This document shows positions 24,701 through 38,829 of a DNA stretch of 64,000 nt, in pieces (the stretch's first letter is position 1; every line of letters begins with the position of its first letter). The translations under genes and the position numbers were made by a program. Source of the stretch: Oxyruncus cristatus (Eukaryota; Chordata; Aves; Passeriformes; Cotingidae); contig VXAY01005593.1 in assembly GCA_013399855.1 (NCBI GenBank), forward strand, positions 620,001 through 684,000, given 5' to 3'. The notes under the pieces were generated by a model. The model was not told the origin of the DNA. It made no database searches and was given only the letters and a program-made list of their open reading frames with translations.

Positions 24701-27700
24701 TTGTGTTTAATATCCCTTCTATGATTCTTCTTTAAGAAAGAGTAGATATCAGGAAAGGACAATGTGAATGCCACAGAAAGATGAAGCTTTGTCAGTAAAC
24801 ATTTGCTGGGGACAAACCTAATTTTTAAGTTTCTATTAATAATACTATTAAGGGTTAGCATAATAAAGGCTTATTGATTTATTTTCAAACCATAGCTTGC
24901 CTGTGATTCTTTTGAAAGGAAACTATATCTTTATGCAGTGAAAATATAGAGAGATTGCACTACAATTACCCAATGAACTGGCAAACCATATCTTTTAAAT
25001 CACTCATTGTGATCCAAAATGGCATCTTAATTCTTGGAGTTTAACACCATTCACACTCTGTGAGTCTGTGAATCATTCAAAGTAATATGGAAATTTCCCT
25101 AACCTGGGAAATGTGTCTATGAAGTGGTTCATATAAGTTTGGGCCAGGAATGATGGTGGGAAGCTTTTTAAGCTGCTAAAAGAATGAGGTAAAGAAGATT
25201 GTAACTTTGACTTTCTAAATGGTGATTCATAGACAAACAGGGTGGGTGGTAGAACAATTTGCCTGGTTAGATGTGGGATTTATGCTCACTCATGGCTGAC
25301 TCAAGGGCACTTTGACTAAAAAGAGCCTGTTCTGGGCTCATCTGGAGAGTCATGGATGCCCAGATGGTGCTGAAGGTTCTCTGCACAGACTGGGCTCTGA
25401 GCAGGGCAGGATGAGGGAGGTTTGTAAGAGCAAGCTGAGAAAAGAGCTCTTATCCTGTTGCAGGAATGTTTTGGGGACTAGAAATGAAGTCGAGAGCCAT
25501 GGGCTTGACTATTTGACACTGGAGATGTGAAGATGATTCAGGATGAGGTTTGAGTGCTACAGGCAGCCCAAACCTGATATTATACTCATTTAATCTGAGC
25601 CAGGCTACATTCCTTTAGGCTAATGGCAAAAGAGTGTGGATGGCTCATGGTTCTATTGCCATCTGTGCTAATTAATGCTCTTGAGGCAGCACAGAGACTG
25701 TTGGGTTTGTGTTTGTGTAACAGGGCAGAGCTGAGGCCCAAGCAGTAGCTCCAGTCTCCTCTTGTTTGTGTTCTCAGGTGTCATCTGGGAACTGACTTGC
25801 TGAAATCTTGCATCAGGGAGTGAGTTCTGATTGCCTTAGGTAGCCCAAAGCAGGACCTGCTGGATAATCTCAAGAGGCTTTCCTGGAAGCTTTAGCTGCT
25901 TTTTGTACCCTTCAAGGGGCTGAACAGATGAGAAATGTCTCCATTAGGTAGCTGAGTTCAGGAGCTTATCTGCATTGCTTTAAACTTTCTACTTTCACAC
26001 CAGCCCATTAGAGAACCTCTTTCCTAGACTGGGAAAGAAGATGGGACTCTTAATAGTTCTCTAATACCTGGTGCTCATAGGCTGCCATTTCTTTTTCCAC
26101 TTAAAAATGTCACATTGAATTCCTGATGGAATTAGAGACTTTTATCTTCCTTTACTCTGTTAGACCTCTGACTTTTTTCTGGTTTTCTTCTACATGGAAG
26201 ACTTAATTTCTCACATATGTGAGACAGTGAAAATTAAACAAACAAGCTGGCAGATGGACAGAATGGTTCTTCATGTCTGGAAAGCTGCAATGAGCTGTGA
26301 CTTAGGAATTACAGTGCTTCATATTCAAACTTTTTTCTTTTTGATGCATTGAGGTGGCACAGGAGCTGACAGTGACATATGGAGAAGGCCCTCTTAGCAG
26401 GACTGAGGCTGTTATGTGATAAATGACACAGTATGTCAAAGGACTTCTGTTATCCATCATGCTGGCTTCCTCTCAACATACTCTGTAAAACAAGAGGCAG
26501 CTATACAAACAGCTGGGGGATGCTGTAGGTAGGGTCAATGGTGTGTTCAAAAGAGAAAGTAAGAAAGCTGGAAAGTGCGTGTTCACATGGGAATTGATAA
26601 CCCCTGAGTTTTGAGTTCAGAATTTTAAAATAATTATTATTTACACTCCTGAAGTACCCCAGTTCCACATCTTTGTCAAGAATAAAACTCAGTTTCAACA
26701 GTTGCTTCAAAAATCATTCAGTCAAAAGGTTTCAAAAAGCCACCAAGTTTAGTGCTAAACGTTTACCCTTTCTCCAAAAAAAAAACCTGTTTAGTATCAG
26801 GTTTTGCATTGAAAGCATGGTTCCATCCCCTGATACATCCCTAGACTTTCCTTCTTTCCCCAGACTTCCTCTTTCTTCCTTTCACCTCTGTTTGGTACTT
26901 TCTCTGGAATGCATTTGAATGAAAGTCCTGATGTGTACTTTCCTATGTACATGATACATGGGAAACACAGGCAAACGCAGTAGCAAGGTGGTACAGGTGC
27001 TGTTCTAAACGCCAGGGGGATAAAAGGCTTTTGAGGGCTTTGACTCCCAACACAGCTGATACAGGAGTGTTGTCTGTGGGACACTTTTTCTTTGTGTTGA
27101 CCATTCAAGTTAAGGAGCAATAGAACAGGTTTTCACAGCTCTGTGCCTTCCACTGTTGGAAAGTTTGTGGCTTTTGATCTTGGATTTCCTCTTTCTGTGT
27201 CACCTTTAACTCAACAGTACCTCCTTATTTTTTTGAGTCATTTCAGATTGATTCATGCACCAGTGGCTGTTCAAGAGGAGCAAGGGACGTGGGGCATAAA
27301 ATAGGCACTAGTCCATTTCAACCTCCTTTAGTCCATCTCTCTTTTTCCGTTAGTCATAATGGTTGGTTTTTACCCTACTTGATTAATGGACTCTCAACAG
27401 TCATGTAGTCTATAAACCCAGACAAGACCCAGTCTATCTCTTTTGATCCTTGAACTCCTAAAAGCCTGAGTCTGACTCTGCTTAAATGGTGTTTATGTGC
27501 CTGCATGCACAGTAGTAATTGGTGCAGAATATCAAATGTCACTACTTGACATTTCATTCATAACAGTCGCATTTAAAGTAAAGGCTTTAACTTGATGATT
27601 CACCGGTGGCCAATGTCAAATGATCTGGGATGGTCTTCATGTTACAAATGTCAATCAACAAATGGATTAGTGTGAAGATAATTTAATCAGAGCCCATCAG

Positions 27701-30074
27701 TGAACTGGCTCAAGGAAATCCCCTTGCTTACAGATTATTCCTGCAGCCTCATTGCATATGAGATGAGACAAGAGTATAGCATCAGCAGAAGGGTGGCTAC
27801 AACTTCTTTTGCCCCTTAAAAAAATTAATTTCTGGGAGCATGTAGTTGCAAGTCCCTCAGGTGCATCTGTAGTTCCATACAGGACTTCAGGTTCTGCAGT
27901 TCCTGGAAGCTCCTGCCTAGAACAAAATTTGCTAAACACAAACCAACCTAAATATATAGATAACTCAGCCCCCTCCAGCTCCCAGTGCTGCTGTGCTCCA
28001 CTTTGACAGTGCAGCTTTTCCTTCACAAACTCTTCATGTGATGAGACGCTTATTTCAGCTGTTGACCCCTATCAATGACCCCTCACTGGGAGATCAGGTG
28101 TAGAGAACCAGGCTATTATCTGCCTTCCACTCACACATTTCTAATCAAAGCAGCCAATTTTGCTAACTCCTACAGCTGAAGTCACAGTGAAGGAGACCCG
28201 GCTGAGTACAGAAAAAAAGAAGTGCCTGGAATGGCAGAGCCGGGGGTAAGAAATCCTGAGGGTAAGGCTAAAAAAGAGTCAAGCTGGGAGAAAAGATGAA
28301 CAAGCAAAGCGGGGAGAAATTCTAAATTCCAGTTTCATTTAATGTAAGAAGTCTTGAGAAACAACAGAGTGAAGAAAGGCATCTCGATACCCTCCATGCA
28401 TCTCTCCACGCTCTTTTAGCAGACTGCAGTGAACGTTGGTAGAATGGTCGTGTTGTATTCTGGTTTCAGTGTGTATGCTTAACACAAAATACGTTACCCC
28501 TCCCCACACACAATTAAATAAGACCCAAAGCAGCCCTGACAAGAAAATATCTCTTGATGTTATAAAGGTTAATGTTTATTTCAGTTATGACACCTGTTGA
28601 GTCTTTCTCTTTGGGCTGTTGAATTCTCTCCAGATTCAGACAACCCTCAAAACTGTGAGCCCTGGTGCACAGGTCTCCTCAGAAGAGGAGCAAGGTTTCT
28701 ATGACATCTTCTGCTTTGGTCTGCAAAAGCCATAGCCCAGGCTACTGGCTGTCACTGTTGTCATGACCTGTAATCAGAGAAATCTTGTTAAGTTGGGCAG
28801 TAATCCTTGATGATGCATCAAATGCTTGTGCTGTTCCCTCCCTTGGAGCACTAATTTAGGTTGGTAACTGTTGCTTGCTCACCTTCCAACATGATGTAGA
28901 GGTGTCACTTTAGCATATTTGAATGTTTTAACTGCATTTCAGTAACAGATAAATGATGCCAGAATCTTAAAACCTGATAGAGCAGTTTATCAATAGTTTA
29001 CAGTCATAAATGGTGGACTGCTATCTCAGGCTGGGTGCTGAACCTCTGCCTTTGACTTTGATTTTCAAGTTTTTTCTGGTGTAAAGGGCCTGGTGGCTGG
29101 AATTGCTTTTTGGGACTGATAATGTTGTATTGTTAGCCCCAGATTGAAGAACAGCTGTTGTCTTCCGTTTCTTCATGTTTCACTGCCTGGTTTATAATTA
29201 CAGTCTATAAATTGCGTTAGGATTTTTGGTAACAAGGAGTGTAATGAAAATTATTTTCTTTTCAGTATTTGTGTCACTTTGCAGGAGACAGGGAAGAAGT
29301 AACATTGTCAAATGATGAGAGTGTTGTTTTTCTGAGCTTGCTGGACTTCTGGTGTGAGCAAGGGTTTGGCATTTTTTCCAGGATTCCAATCTAATTTCAC
29401 CCAGTGCTATTTGGATTTGCAGCATGAACTTCCAGCCAAAATCACCACTATGCAGAAGCTTATTAACCATAGGAGACTGATACTAGCATCATTTCCAGTG
29501 AATGACCTGATTCCTCATTTGTAATTCTGTGCAGTAGAGCCTAATGGGAGATGCTCCAAGCAAAGTCCTGGGTCTCTGTGTGTAAACAAAACAATACTGA
29601 GAAACCCCCAGAGTACCAAGCTGTTTTTTTTTTTTTTTCTTATGCTTTATATCTTTTCAGTTATGTGAAAAGAAATGTAAATATTTTGCCTGTTTTTCCA
29701 TGTTATCCCAGCATATGGTGGTTTTTTTCCTTGCTTTACCCCCACAGGGAGTTAGATTGTAATTTCCTTTCAGAATCTATCGCTCTTTATCTTTCACTTT
29801 TGCCCTTTCATTCTTTGTGAATGTCTCTCTCTCCCCATGCAGTTCTACTGTTGCCTTTTGTTTGCCACTCTCCCCCTCTAAATTTTTATTTATTTTTGTT
29901 TTGGTAACCCACTGGGATTGTTTAAAATTCTTGTTTAGCATCACATGGACCAAGGACTTTGGAAGCTCCAAAGAGCCCTGTGTCATAACTGGTGAGGACC
30001 AGTTCAGAGACCTCTGTTTGCTGTTGTTTTCTGGTAGTAGACAGGCTGTTTGAAAACATTTCATTTTTGTCAGG

Positions 30075-30894
30075 TGGGTTCAAAGAAGGACATTGACCTG
30101 GACAAGCCCCAGAAGTGGCCCATGGGAACCTCATGTGGTTTAGCAAGACCAAGTTCAAGGTGCAAGACCTGGGTTGGGGCAACCCCCACTTTGAATCCAG
30201 GCTGGGGGATGAAGAGCAGCCCTGGGGAGAAGGACTTGGGGTTCTTGGTCAGTGAGAGGCTGGACATGAGCTGGCCATGTGCACTCACAGCCCAGAATTG
30301 TATCCTGAGCTGCATCCAAAGCAGTGTGGGCAGCAGGGGGAGGGAGGGGATTCTGTTCCTCTACTCTGCTCTCATGAGACCCCCACCCAGAGTGCTGTGT
30401 CCAGCTCTGGGGTCCCCAACACAGGAACGACATAGACCTATTGGAGCGAGTCCTGAGGAGGCCACCAAGATGATTAGAGGGATGGAACACTTCTCTTTCC
30501 TATGAATAAAGGTTGAGAGAATTGGGTTTGTTCAGCCTGGCACAGAGAGCTTTGGGATGACCTAATTGCAGACTTCCAGTGCCTAAAGAGGGCCTACAAC
30601 AAAGATGGAGAGAGACTGTTTATAAGGACATGGGGCATTGGCCTCAAACTGAATGAGGGTAGGTTTAGATTAGATATTAGGAGGAAGTTTTTTACTGTGA
30701 GGGTAGTGAGGCCCTGGCACAGGTGGTCCAGAGAAGCTGTGGATGCCCCATCCCTGAAAGTGTTCCAGGCCAGGTTGGATAGAGCTCTGAGCATCCTGGT
30801 CTAGTGGAAAGTGTCCCTGCCCATGGCAGGGAGTTTAGAACTAGATGACCTTGAAGGTCCCTTCCAACCCAAACCGTTCTGTGATTCTATGATC
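30075..30894 (+). mobile_element. CR1 LINE, 5'-truncated 3' end (reverse transcriptase C-terminus and 3' UTR)
   Basis: This is a copy of about 820 bases of the 3' end of a chicken-repeat-1 non-LTR retrotransposon, same strand as AGBL1. Recognisable ORF2 C-terminal remnants include EKDLGFLV, LDMSWPCAL, REGILFLYSAL and EEATKMIRGMEH. Nearer the end come a decayed ...FRLDIRRKFFTVR region and the hallmark terminus CTTCCAACCC...GATTCTATGATC. The frame shifts after the LYSALMRPP segment, and again later, so it is a dead fossil. The 5' end is truncated, as usual for CR1; its exact left edge (about 30066-30090) is uncertain. Its terminal sequence and central region belong to a different CR1 type from the copy at 53 kb. 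Confidence 0.93.
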
Positions 30895-33727
30895 ACAAAA
30901 TACTGTAATTTGGAGAGGTCAGTTTCCACACAGCATGTAGGAGAGTTTGTTTCTCCAGCTGTTCTCAGGAAGACTAGATTTTGATATCCCAAGATTCTAG
31001 GAGTTATTTAGGGTACTGTGTGCTTTAAGAGATGTAGTACTCATTGAAAATGCATGTTCTATCATCAGTGTGCCATATTCTGATGGGCATTATGTCTTCT
31101 TTCTTTTTCTGACCTCTCTCTGTGTTGCTCTGCCGATAAACCTCAGCACTGGCCTGTGGACACAGTTGAGTCACTGTGGAGTCCTTCTGAGCTGTCATCT
31201 GAGGAAACTCCGGCCCAGTAGTTCTCCTGCATTTGTAAAATAATTCTTCCTTTTCCTTTCAACAAAATGGACTATATTGTATTCCTTAAGTAGCTTTGCT
31301 CCCTGTTGGCCTGTGCTATTACAATATTTTCTCCTATTACTTATGTAGGATGTTTTATATTAAATAATAGAGAGTGTTAAATGGCCTCATTAATAGCACT
31401 GAGAAATCTTTAGTGTAGCTTAAACCTTCCTAAGATCTGGAACAAGCTCACATCCCAGTAAAAATATGCCTGGGTTTATATCTTTCAAACAATAGCTTTC
31501 CTTTCTATGGCAATTTCCCTTAATCTCCAAGAAATAACAAACGGTTCTTGTAAATTCTCTTACTAATAATTCAGTGATTATGATATTAATGACGTACAAA
31601 ACAGCTGGTGGGGAAGAATTACAAGAGAAGAGCAACTATCAACCTTGAAAATGGCAGCAGATTTCTCTGTTTCTCCTCCTTGAAATTCTTTTGGCTAAGT
31701 GAAGTGAAATTGGCTTTGATCACTTGTTTTCAAAATCATGTTAGTAATAATCCATTTATCTGTGGGATATATGGAAGGGCCCCAGGATTCCATGGCTTAC
31801 TGTAAACATCTCTGGGGTTTCACTTTCAGCATCTGATTTTGATGCCACTCATCCCAAACAGGTAAAACGTACCTCAGCAGGTTAGGAAAAGAATTTGAAA
31901 TAATTAAAAAGCCTCATTGTGGTTTTTACTTAGATAAAATTAACTGGTATATGCTTTATATAGTTGTGTCACATGAATAAAATATGTCTGCATGGAGCTG
32001 ATTGTAATGTAATATTCTTCTATCTTCCAGTAGGGATTTGGGAAGGGAGTTGCTTTTATATACTGTCTTACCTGGAGGTAAAAAAATGATAGGTGTCTAG
32101 TAGGGAACAGAAATGAGTGTCATATATAATTTCTGGATTTTATTCTTTTTTTTTTTTTAATATTCTGCCACAGACTTGCTAGTGTACATTTGGGAGGAAG
32201 ATCATGGTATTTATTCAGAATGATCTCTGACATATCTGCAGTGCATCTGGGTACAGAAAGGTCATATACCACATACATATATATAAAATGATGTATCAAC
32301 TCACTAAAGGATTGGGTTTTTTTCCTCTTTTTTTTTTTTATTTGAACATGTTTTTTTACCATTTGTAATTATTTCTCCACTGCAACTTGGAAGTTATAGC
32401 TGACAGAAAGAAAACATCTTTTCTTTCCCACCATACAATTTAATAGCAGTTGAAAGGAAGGTAAAAAGGGATAGTAAAGAATTGACAGGTATCATATGGC
32501 AACCCTGGTCCAAGAGGACAAACCCTGACATTTTTAGTCATCATCATATTAAGCAGGTGACAACAAGTGTCAATACTGAGTTCTGAGCATGCCATTCTCA
32601 TGGTGATGGGTGGTGAGGAAAGACTTTCTGAGGTAATCTTATGCCCAGGAACAGAAGGAATAAGAATTCTTATTACCTTGTTCTAAAGCGTTTGTTTTAA
32701 TGTGTAGCATAATGCCCTGAATACTAACTGGGATATCTTTGGCATTGGACTCTGAGCCCGTGAATGTTCTGAAAATGCATATTCTGTTGGCTAGTCATAC
32801 CAAATAGGAAAACAGTGATTTGGTTAATTTTCTTGTTTTCTCCATTTCAGGAAATGGTAAGTGGGTGTCTAGATGGTCTTGTGAGTAACATTTGTGTGAA
32901 GCACTTCTACAGCCTTTAGCTTGAAGGGCAAATTGGTTGACATACCCTGGCTTACAATTGGATCCTGTTTTCCTACCAGTCCCCATAAATTCACAATTGC
33001 TCTGATGGTAACTGGAAGCACAACCCAATTGTTCTGTGCAAATTTCTCCTGTTATCTTTTTTTTTTATCCCTCAGGCTTAAGAACAAATTGTCAGCTTCA
33101 TCAGCCAATCAGAATCTGGCAGTGAAACATCTGCCTTAAACATCTGCTTGCAGAGGAAATGCAATTTGCATCTCTGCTATAACAAGTAGCAAACTTTGTT
33201 TGTTGGGGTTGTGATGGCGAGGAAACATTTCCCTTGGGAACAGAAAAAGGAAGATGCTTCCTTGCCATTGCAACTCTTGCTGGGACCTGATGTTACATAT
33301 ATGCACACAATCTCTCAGAGAGTATCTGTTTACTATGTAGGAAACCTGGATGGGTGTTCATTAAAAATGTAACCCACGATCTTGGCCATAAATGCGAGGC
33401 ACGGCTTCTCTGAGTGTTGCAGAGATATTTCCTGTGTGGGCATCCTGGGCTGAGTTAGAAACATAGATATGCGATCAGGTTAATGGAGCAGCAAAGGCAT
33501 ATTTGCAGTTGCAAGCAGACAGCTAAATAACAATAATAAATCAGCGAGTAAATAAATAAAATTCAAGCAACTTTCTTCTCCGAATTAAGGCGCTGTGTCC
33601 ATTCAATCAGCGTAGTCACTTTGCATTTGATGAAATCCTGAGAAGTGGATGTAAATAATACTTTGAAAACATAGTTGACTCAAATGCCCCTTTGTAATGA
33701 TGGGAAACATGTTTTGGAATGAACTTG

Positions 33728-33764
33728 AACTTAGCTCACTGAATTCAACTTAGCTCACTGAATC
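33728..33764 (+). repeat. Tandem duplication of a 19-base unit
   Basis: AACTTAGCTCACTGAATTC is followed at once by a second copy that matches for 17 bases. This is a simple two-copy tandem duplication, probably replication slippage. Confidence 0.85.
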
Positions 33765-35285
33765 AGAGTACCCAGGGAAGTGATTCTTTCCTTCAAGGCT
33801 CTTGAGTTACTTGACATGTATAGAAGTAAAAAATATATCCAGCTATTTGTCCTAAGCTTTATTCTTGACACTTCCTCTGCTTCAGGAGGATTCAATAATC
33901 TGTAAGAAAAGGGTTTTGACTGAGTTTATTCCTATTATGATTTTATTCGAGTGGTATCTCCCAAACTGCTGCAGCAGCAAGATTCCTTTTGCTTCTTAAA
34001 GGAGAGAGTAGGTCAATAATAAACACTAGGATCTTTGAGGCTCCACTGTCTTCAAAAATTTTCTATTCTGGAAATTTTTTTGTGGGATGCAAGTATAGTT
34101 TGTAGCAGAATTTGTAATGGATGCAAACTAATTTACCTTGGAACCTGTTCCAAAGCATTGCCATTGCTTTAAATTGCATCCCTGCTGAGGTGGTAGATGT
34201 GAGTGGAAGTTGGCAAAAGAAAGAGCAAGAAAGAGGAGACCCCCTGAGGCACTCCAGGCGAAACAATGATGTAACCTCTCACTGAATTTTGCAAGAAACT
34301 GTTGGGCAACTTGCTATGGACCGTGACAAATCATCCCTGGAGAACCCCACAGATCAACAGAAGTGGCTGTGAAGGAACACCATGAAAGCCCAAAGCTGTT
34401 GCTGTCTGCAAGGCTGTGAGTGCCTTTGGACATTTATCTTACTGACCCTGTTAGATGAGAAAGACCTGGTGATTATTTGTCCTCTGGAGTAAGGCAAGAG
34501 CATAAGGATTTATTACAGTAAACAGGGATCTTGGAATAAATGGTGACAGCAAATCAGTCTCTGACTTCTGGATCATCCTGTTCCTTTTTTAGGCCAACAG
34601 CAGAGATCTTTAAATTAGGTTAATTCCTGCTTGCACTGTTTCTCTTCCAGAAGGAAAATGTAAACTGTATATTGGAGAATCTCCCTAGCATGGGGAAGGA
34701 AGTCAGCTATTCCCTTTCAATGTCCATATTATTTGTTTTTTGTGATTGATTGAAGAGTTGTTTGGGGAGAGAAGGATTGAATTCTGGGGTCTTTCTGCCA
34801 ATTCAAGATAGTGAGCTCTACCCAAACGGTAGTGCCAGTAGCATAACTCAGGACAGCCCTGTGGCATCCTTTTATCTGCTCACTGCCAGGCCAAACATCC
34901 TCTTTTGGCAGAGCTGGGTCCAAGTCCTCCCATTCCAGCAGCTTTTTGGTGTCAGTGATAAACAGTCTGCTCACAATGAGGGGCTTGGCATTCTTTTCTA
35001 ACTGTTGCAGCAGTAGGCAATACATCTTGTAATTGTGTGTGCCAGCAGTGTGTGAGAACAGTAAAGCTCTCTCCAAGTGGAACTCTTCCTTGATGCTTTG
35101 CTGACAGACCTGTGAGAAGCAGGAAGGGAATGGGCAGCTCCTCAAGTGCTCCAATCTTTATCTACAAAACACCTCCTGGCCTAATTAATATCTCTAAGTT
35201 ACTTGGACGACAGATTGTAGCAGAGCAGTTATTCTGCTGTTGGAGCTTTACCCTTGGAACAAACTGTCTTCGGTGATGTGACAGC

Positions 35286-35359
35286 TTTTTGGTTTGTTTT
35301 GGTTTTTTGTTTGTTTTGGTTGTGGTTTTTGGTTTCTTTTTTTTTTTTTCCTTCTTTTA
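35286..35359 (+). repeat. G/T-only tract running into poly-T
   Basis: About 60 bases consist almost only of T and G (GGTTTGTTTTGG-type units) on the AGBL1 sense strand, followed by a T run. It has the same texture as the tracts at 39.4, 40.7, 42.9 and 44.6 kb. No target-site duplication or element body is evident. Confidence 0.8.
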
Positions 35360-36379
35360 ATGCTTGCTTAATTCTTGGAGAGTCAGAGAGAAGGTCTTCT
35401 TGACATAAGAATGAAATGTGAACTTCCTGAGCAGCGTTGGAAGCTTGAAATGAAACGATGCAGTGAGAATATATGCTGTGGTGGTGTGCTGTTGCCCATG
35501 AGATCCATTTTGAGTCTCAATACCTTTTTCTTCTCTATAGTGGTCTATTTCTGTGATGTTTAAAATATTGTTTACTCTTCTGTGCAACACATGAACTCGG
35601 TCAAGAGAGATTTGTAGCTGATGGGAGTTAGTGAGAGAGATAAGTAATTGGAGGTTAAATGGTAATTCACTGTGAATTCATGGGTCTAATATTGGTATGA
35701 AAACATCTAAACATCAAACAGCCTTCACTGAGGGATTAAGGAAGGGAAAGATTGGATAGCTAGATGCCACAGGTCAAGCAAAATTACCAAACAGATGATC
35801 GTTTGAATGTATGTTAAGCCCTAAGTAAGTCCTTTTAACTTTGTCAGTGTGTTCTGGTGGAATTATCTTAGACTTACACCAATTGAATGAGAGCTGTGCT
35901 TTTACCTCTAGAGGTTGTATTCAGAAGTGCTCACCAAAATGGAACATTCAGAGCACAACTTGAATATTGAGGAAGACTTTGTTTGTAGCTTTGGATGTAA
36001 ACCCACCGTTCTTTAATTCATCCTCAGCATCTGCAAACCGTTTGATGCAGTTTTTCTTTTGGAGAGCAACCAGTGCTGCAGATGATACGAGAATCTGCCT
36101 CTCAGACAAGTGTGAAGACAAGGCACCATCCTAATCTTTAATCATTGGAGAATGGCTCACAACTTGAATAGTGAGGGTTTTGTATTTCCTTTAAAATGCT
36201 TTTACTTTGAAATTCAGCAATTTTTTTTGGCTGTTTGAAGTCTTAATGCTTAGAAGGTCACCACTCCCTGTCTGGTGGTGTATAACCATGTTCTGTGATT
36301 TCTCCCAAGCAAGCCATATTCATCTGACTGAAGTGCTGGACTGAAACCACATTAAGAACTTTCAACCCATTTCAACACT

Positions 36380-36660
36380 TGCAAAATTAGAGTTTACTGC
36401 TGTTTACATACAATCGCAGTTACTGCTTTGCTGTTAGACAGCAGCTGGGGGCTGATGGCAGGCCAGCTGCAGCCTCCACAGCCACTGCTGGAGTGCCTGC
36501 ATGTATAGAAATGATATAAGATCGAGTCCCACAGTTACCTAATTGCAGCTGGGATTTTGCAGCTGTGGAGTCACACCATGAGAAATACATTCAAAGCTGC
36601 AATTCAGCGAGTGTGCTTTTCAGGCCAACAAATTTGCCTTGTGAGCTGAAAAGAAATGAG
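36380..36660. promoter_or_regulatory. Candidate enhancer: cluster of CAGCTG E-boxes
   Basis: Four perfect CAGCTG E-boxes lie at 36442-36447, 36464-36469, 36546-36551 and 36560-36565, and a forkhead-like TGTTTAC lies at 36401-36407. CAGCTG is palindromic and is bound by class A/class II bHLH dimers. The block is non-repetitive and richer in G/C than its flanks. A regulatory role is inference from motif clustering alone, with no conservation data. Confidence 0.25.
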
Positions 36661-38829
36661 CTCTATAGACCTAATTCTTCCCCTTTTTTTTTATTCTTTT
36701 CCTGGTTGCAATCCCTTTTTTCTGTCTGTCATTGGTAATTTTCAGTGCTCAGGAACAGAGATAAGCATCCTTCATGGCATCCTTTGAGGACCACTAAGTA
36801 ATTGCTTTCCAGGCTGTGAACAGCTTAAAAAAATTGTGAATGTTTTTCTCTCTTTGAATCATCATTCTTCCATTTTTCTCAAATGTTTACTGTGCAATCT
36901 CAGGCAAGTCATTAAACTGTTTTGCAGTTACTTTACCCATCTATACAGTGATGGCAGTAATACCTTAAAGAAGCTTTTTGGGCTTAATTTAATGATTATA
37001 TAATTATTTGAAATGTCCCAGTGTTAGTCTGAAAAAGGATGGTCCTATTGAAATGGAGATTTCACACTGGAAGTACATTCAGCATGCTCTGAGGGAGGAT
37101 GGAGATGATTTTTTTTTTTAAAGGGTAGGTCTTTATTTTGGACAAAATGGCAACAAATATAACTGGTTTGGTATACTTTTTCTACTTCACTAGCAAATTT
37201 TGGTGATCAAACTCACTACCTGGCCCAAAAATCAACTTTCTTGAAAAAGATTTATATTTCTCTCTGATGTTTTTTATTTTTTTGAGGGTGGTTATAAATG
37301 TTGTATCTTAACAAAAATTACAAATATTAAGCATCTCACAGCACTATATAGTGTTATTAATTATACAATGTTATTGGAACAAAGGGTAGAAGAGAGGTTG
37401 AAGTTTTAACTGGGTCATATCCTCTAAGCATCAAATTACTTCCCTTGTTTATAAGTATTCCAAAAATAGAAGCCAAAATAATTCGCGAGCTTGTTCAACC
37501 TTTATTCCAGCTGATAAGAATGGCCTACTTGAATTTGAACATTGATTTTTGTAGGGGATATTTCTGTGAGCTTATCTGTATTGACTAAATGTTATGCATC
37601 TGAGCCTTTATTCTCTCTTGGGTCTGAGTGGTAGAATAGCTCAAAGAACAAGGAATCCTGAAGAAGTTTAAAAAAAAGAAGAAACACTACTGGTTATCAT
37701 CAGAATTGTTCTAGAGCCTCTGTTAGCCCTCCTGGCTTTTGCTGGGATTTTAAGCAAGCACAATGCTTGTTTCTCTTTCAAATCCATCTTGAAACAGAGA
37801 AGTTTATTCCCCTGCTTTATTAATGTCATTCTACTGAGAGAGACACTATAGTTATTTCTGCATGGATGAAACTTCAATGTCTTGAAGTTTCCTAGCAGTG
37901 ACAGAATAATGCTGTCTTCTTTGGCAAAGAATTTTGAAAATCTCTTGGCTCCAAGTTGGATCTCAGCACTGTTTCTCCCTAGAGACAAGTGTGTTGTCCT
38001 GTATGTGCAGTACATCAGTGCTGCCATTCACCTGTTGAGTCTAAATGTGTATTAACTGTTAAAATGTATTCACTTTTTTACATAGATATGCAAAATATTT
38101 TTCTCCACAAGGAGATTGAAAACAGTTTTCTGTACAGACAGAGAAAAACTGCAGCCCTCAGTTGTTGATTTCTGTAAAGATAAACAATGTGGTCCTACAC
38201 TTTGGTTAGTGTCTGAGTGTGCTGAGTTAGATCAGCCAGATATAAATTGCTTTTAATGACACTGTGTCAATTTTTACCCATGGGCCTTCTAAGTAGAAGA
38301 GCTCTAGCTGTAGATTACCCTTCTATATATCTTACAATAAGTGGTGGTGAGGTTGTATTTGAGCTCTCTGTTCTTTTCCTTTCCTCCATGTCTTCATTAG
38401 GGACTTTGTCAGCCTCGTACTTTGTCATCTACTTTCCTAAGAAAAATTTCAATTTTTGATCAGGACTTGATATTTTTAACTCACTGAAAAAGGACAGTGC
38501 CACTTGTCTGAAAGATTTTTAACCATTTTGTTACCAAAATGGGATGCTGATCATGAATTGTCTTCATGCTTATCCATCAGTCTCCAGATATTCATGGTTC
38601 ATTCCTCTTTAAAAGATGATTCTCCTATTATGTTACATTAAAAACAAGTGTGTGGATGGGATGGCAGGGAAGAGCAAAGGGAGAAAAACCCAAAGTGTTT
38701 GGAAAGCACTGTATTCTCCATTCTGGAATACTGCTGCTTACCTTCTGATGCTTCAAGCTTCCTGATTCATATTAAGGAGACAGCTAAAAATGAATACTGA
38801 ACACCACAAAGTAGTTACCCCAATCCAAA

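Noticed and set aside
30050..30505. 151-codon + strand frame
   Set aside because: It is a decayed CR1 ORF2 C-terminus with frame changes, not a host gene.
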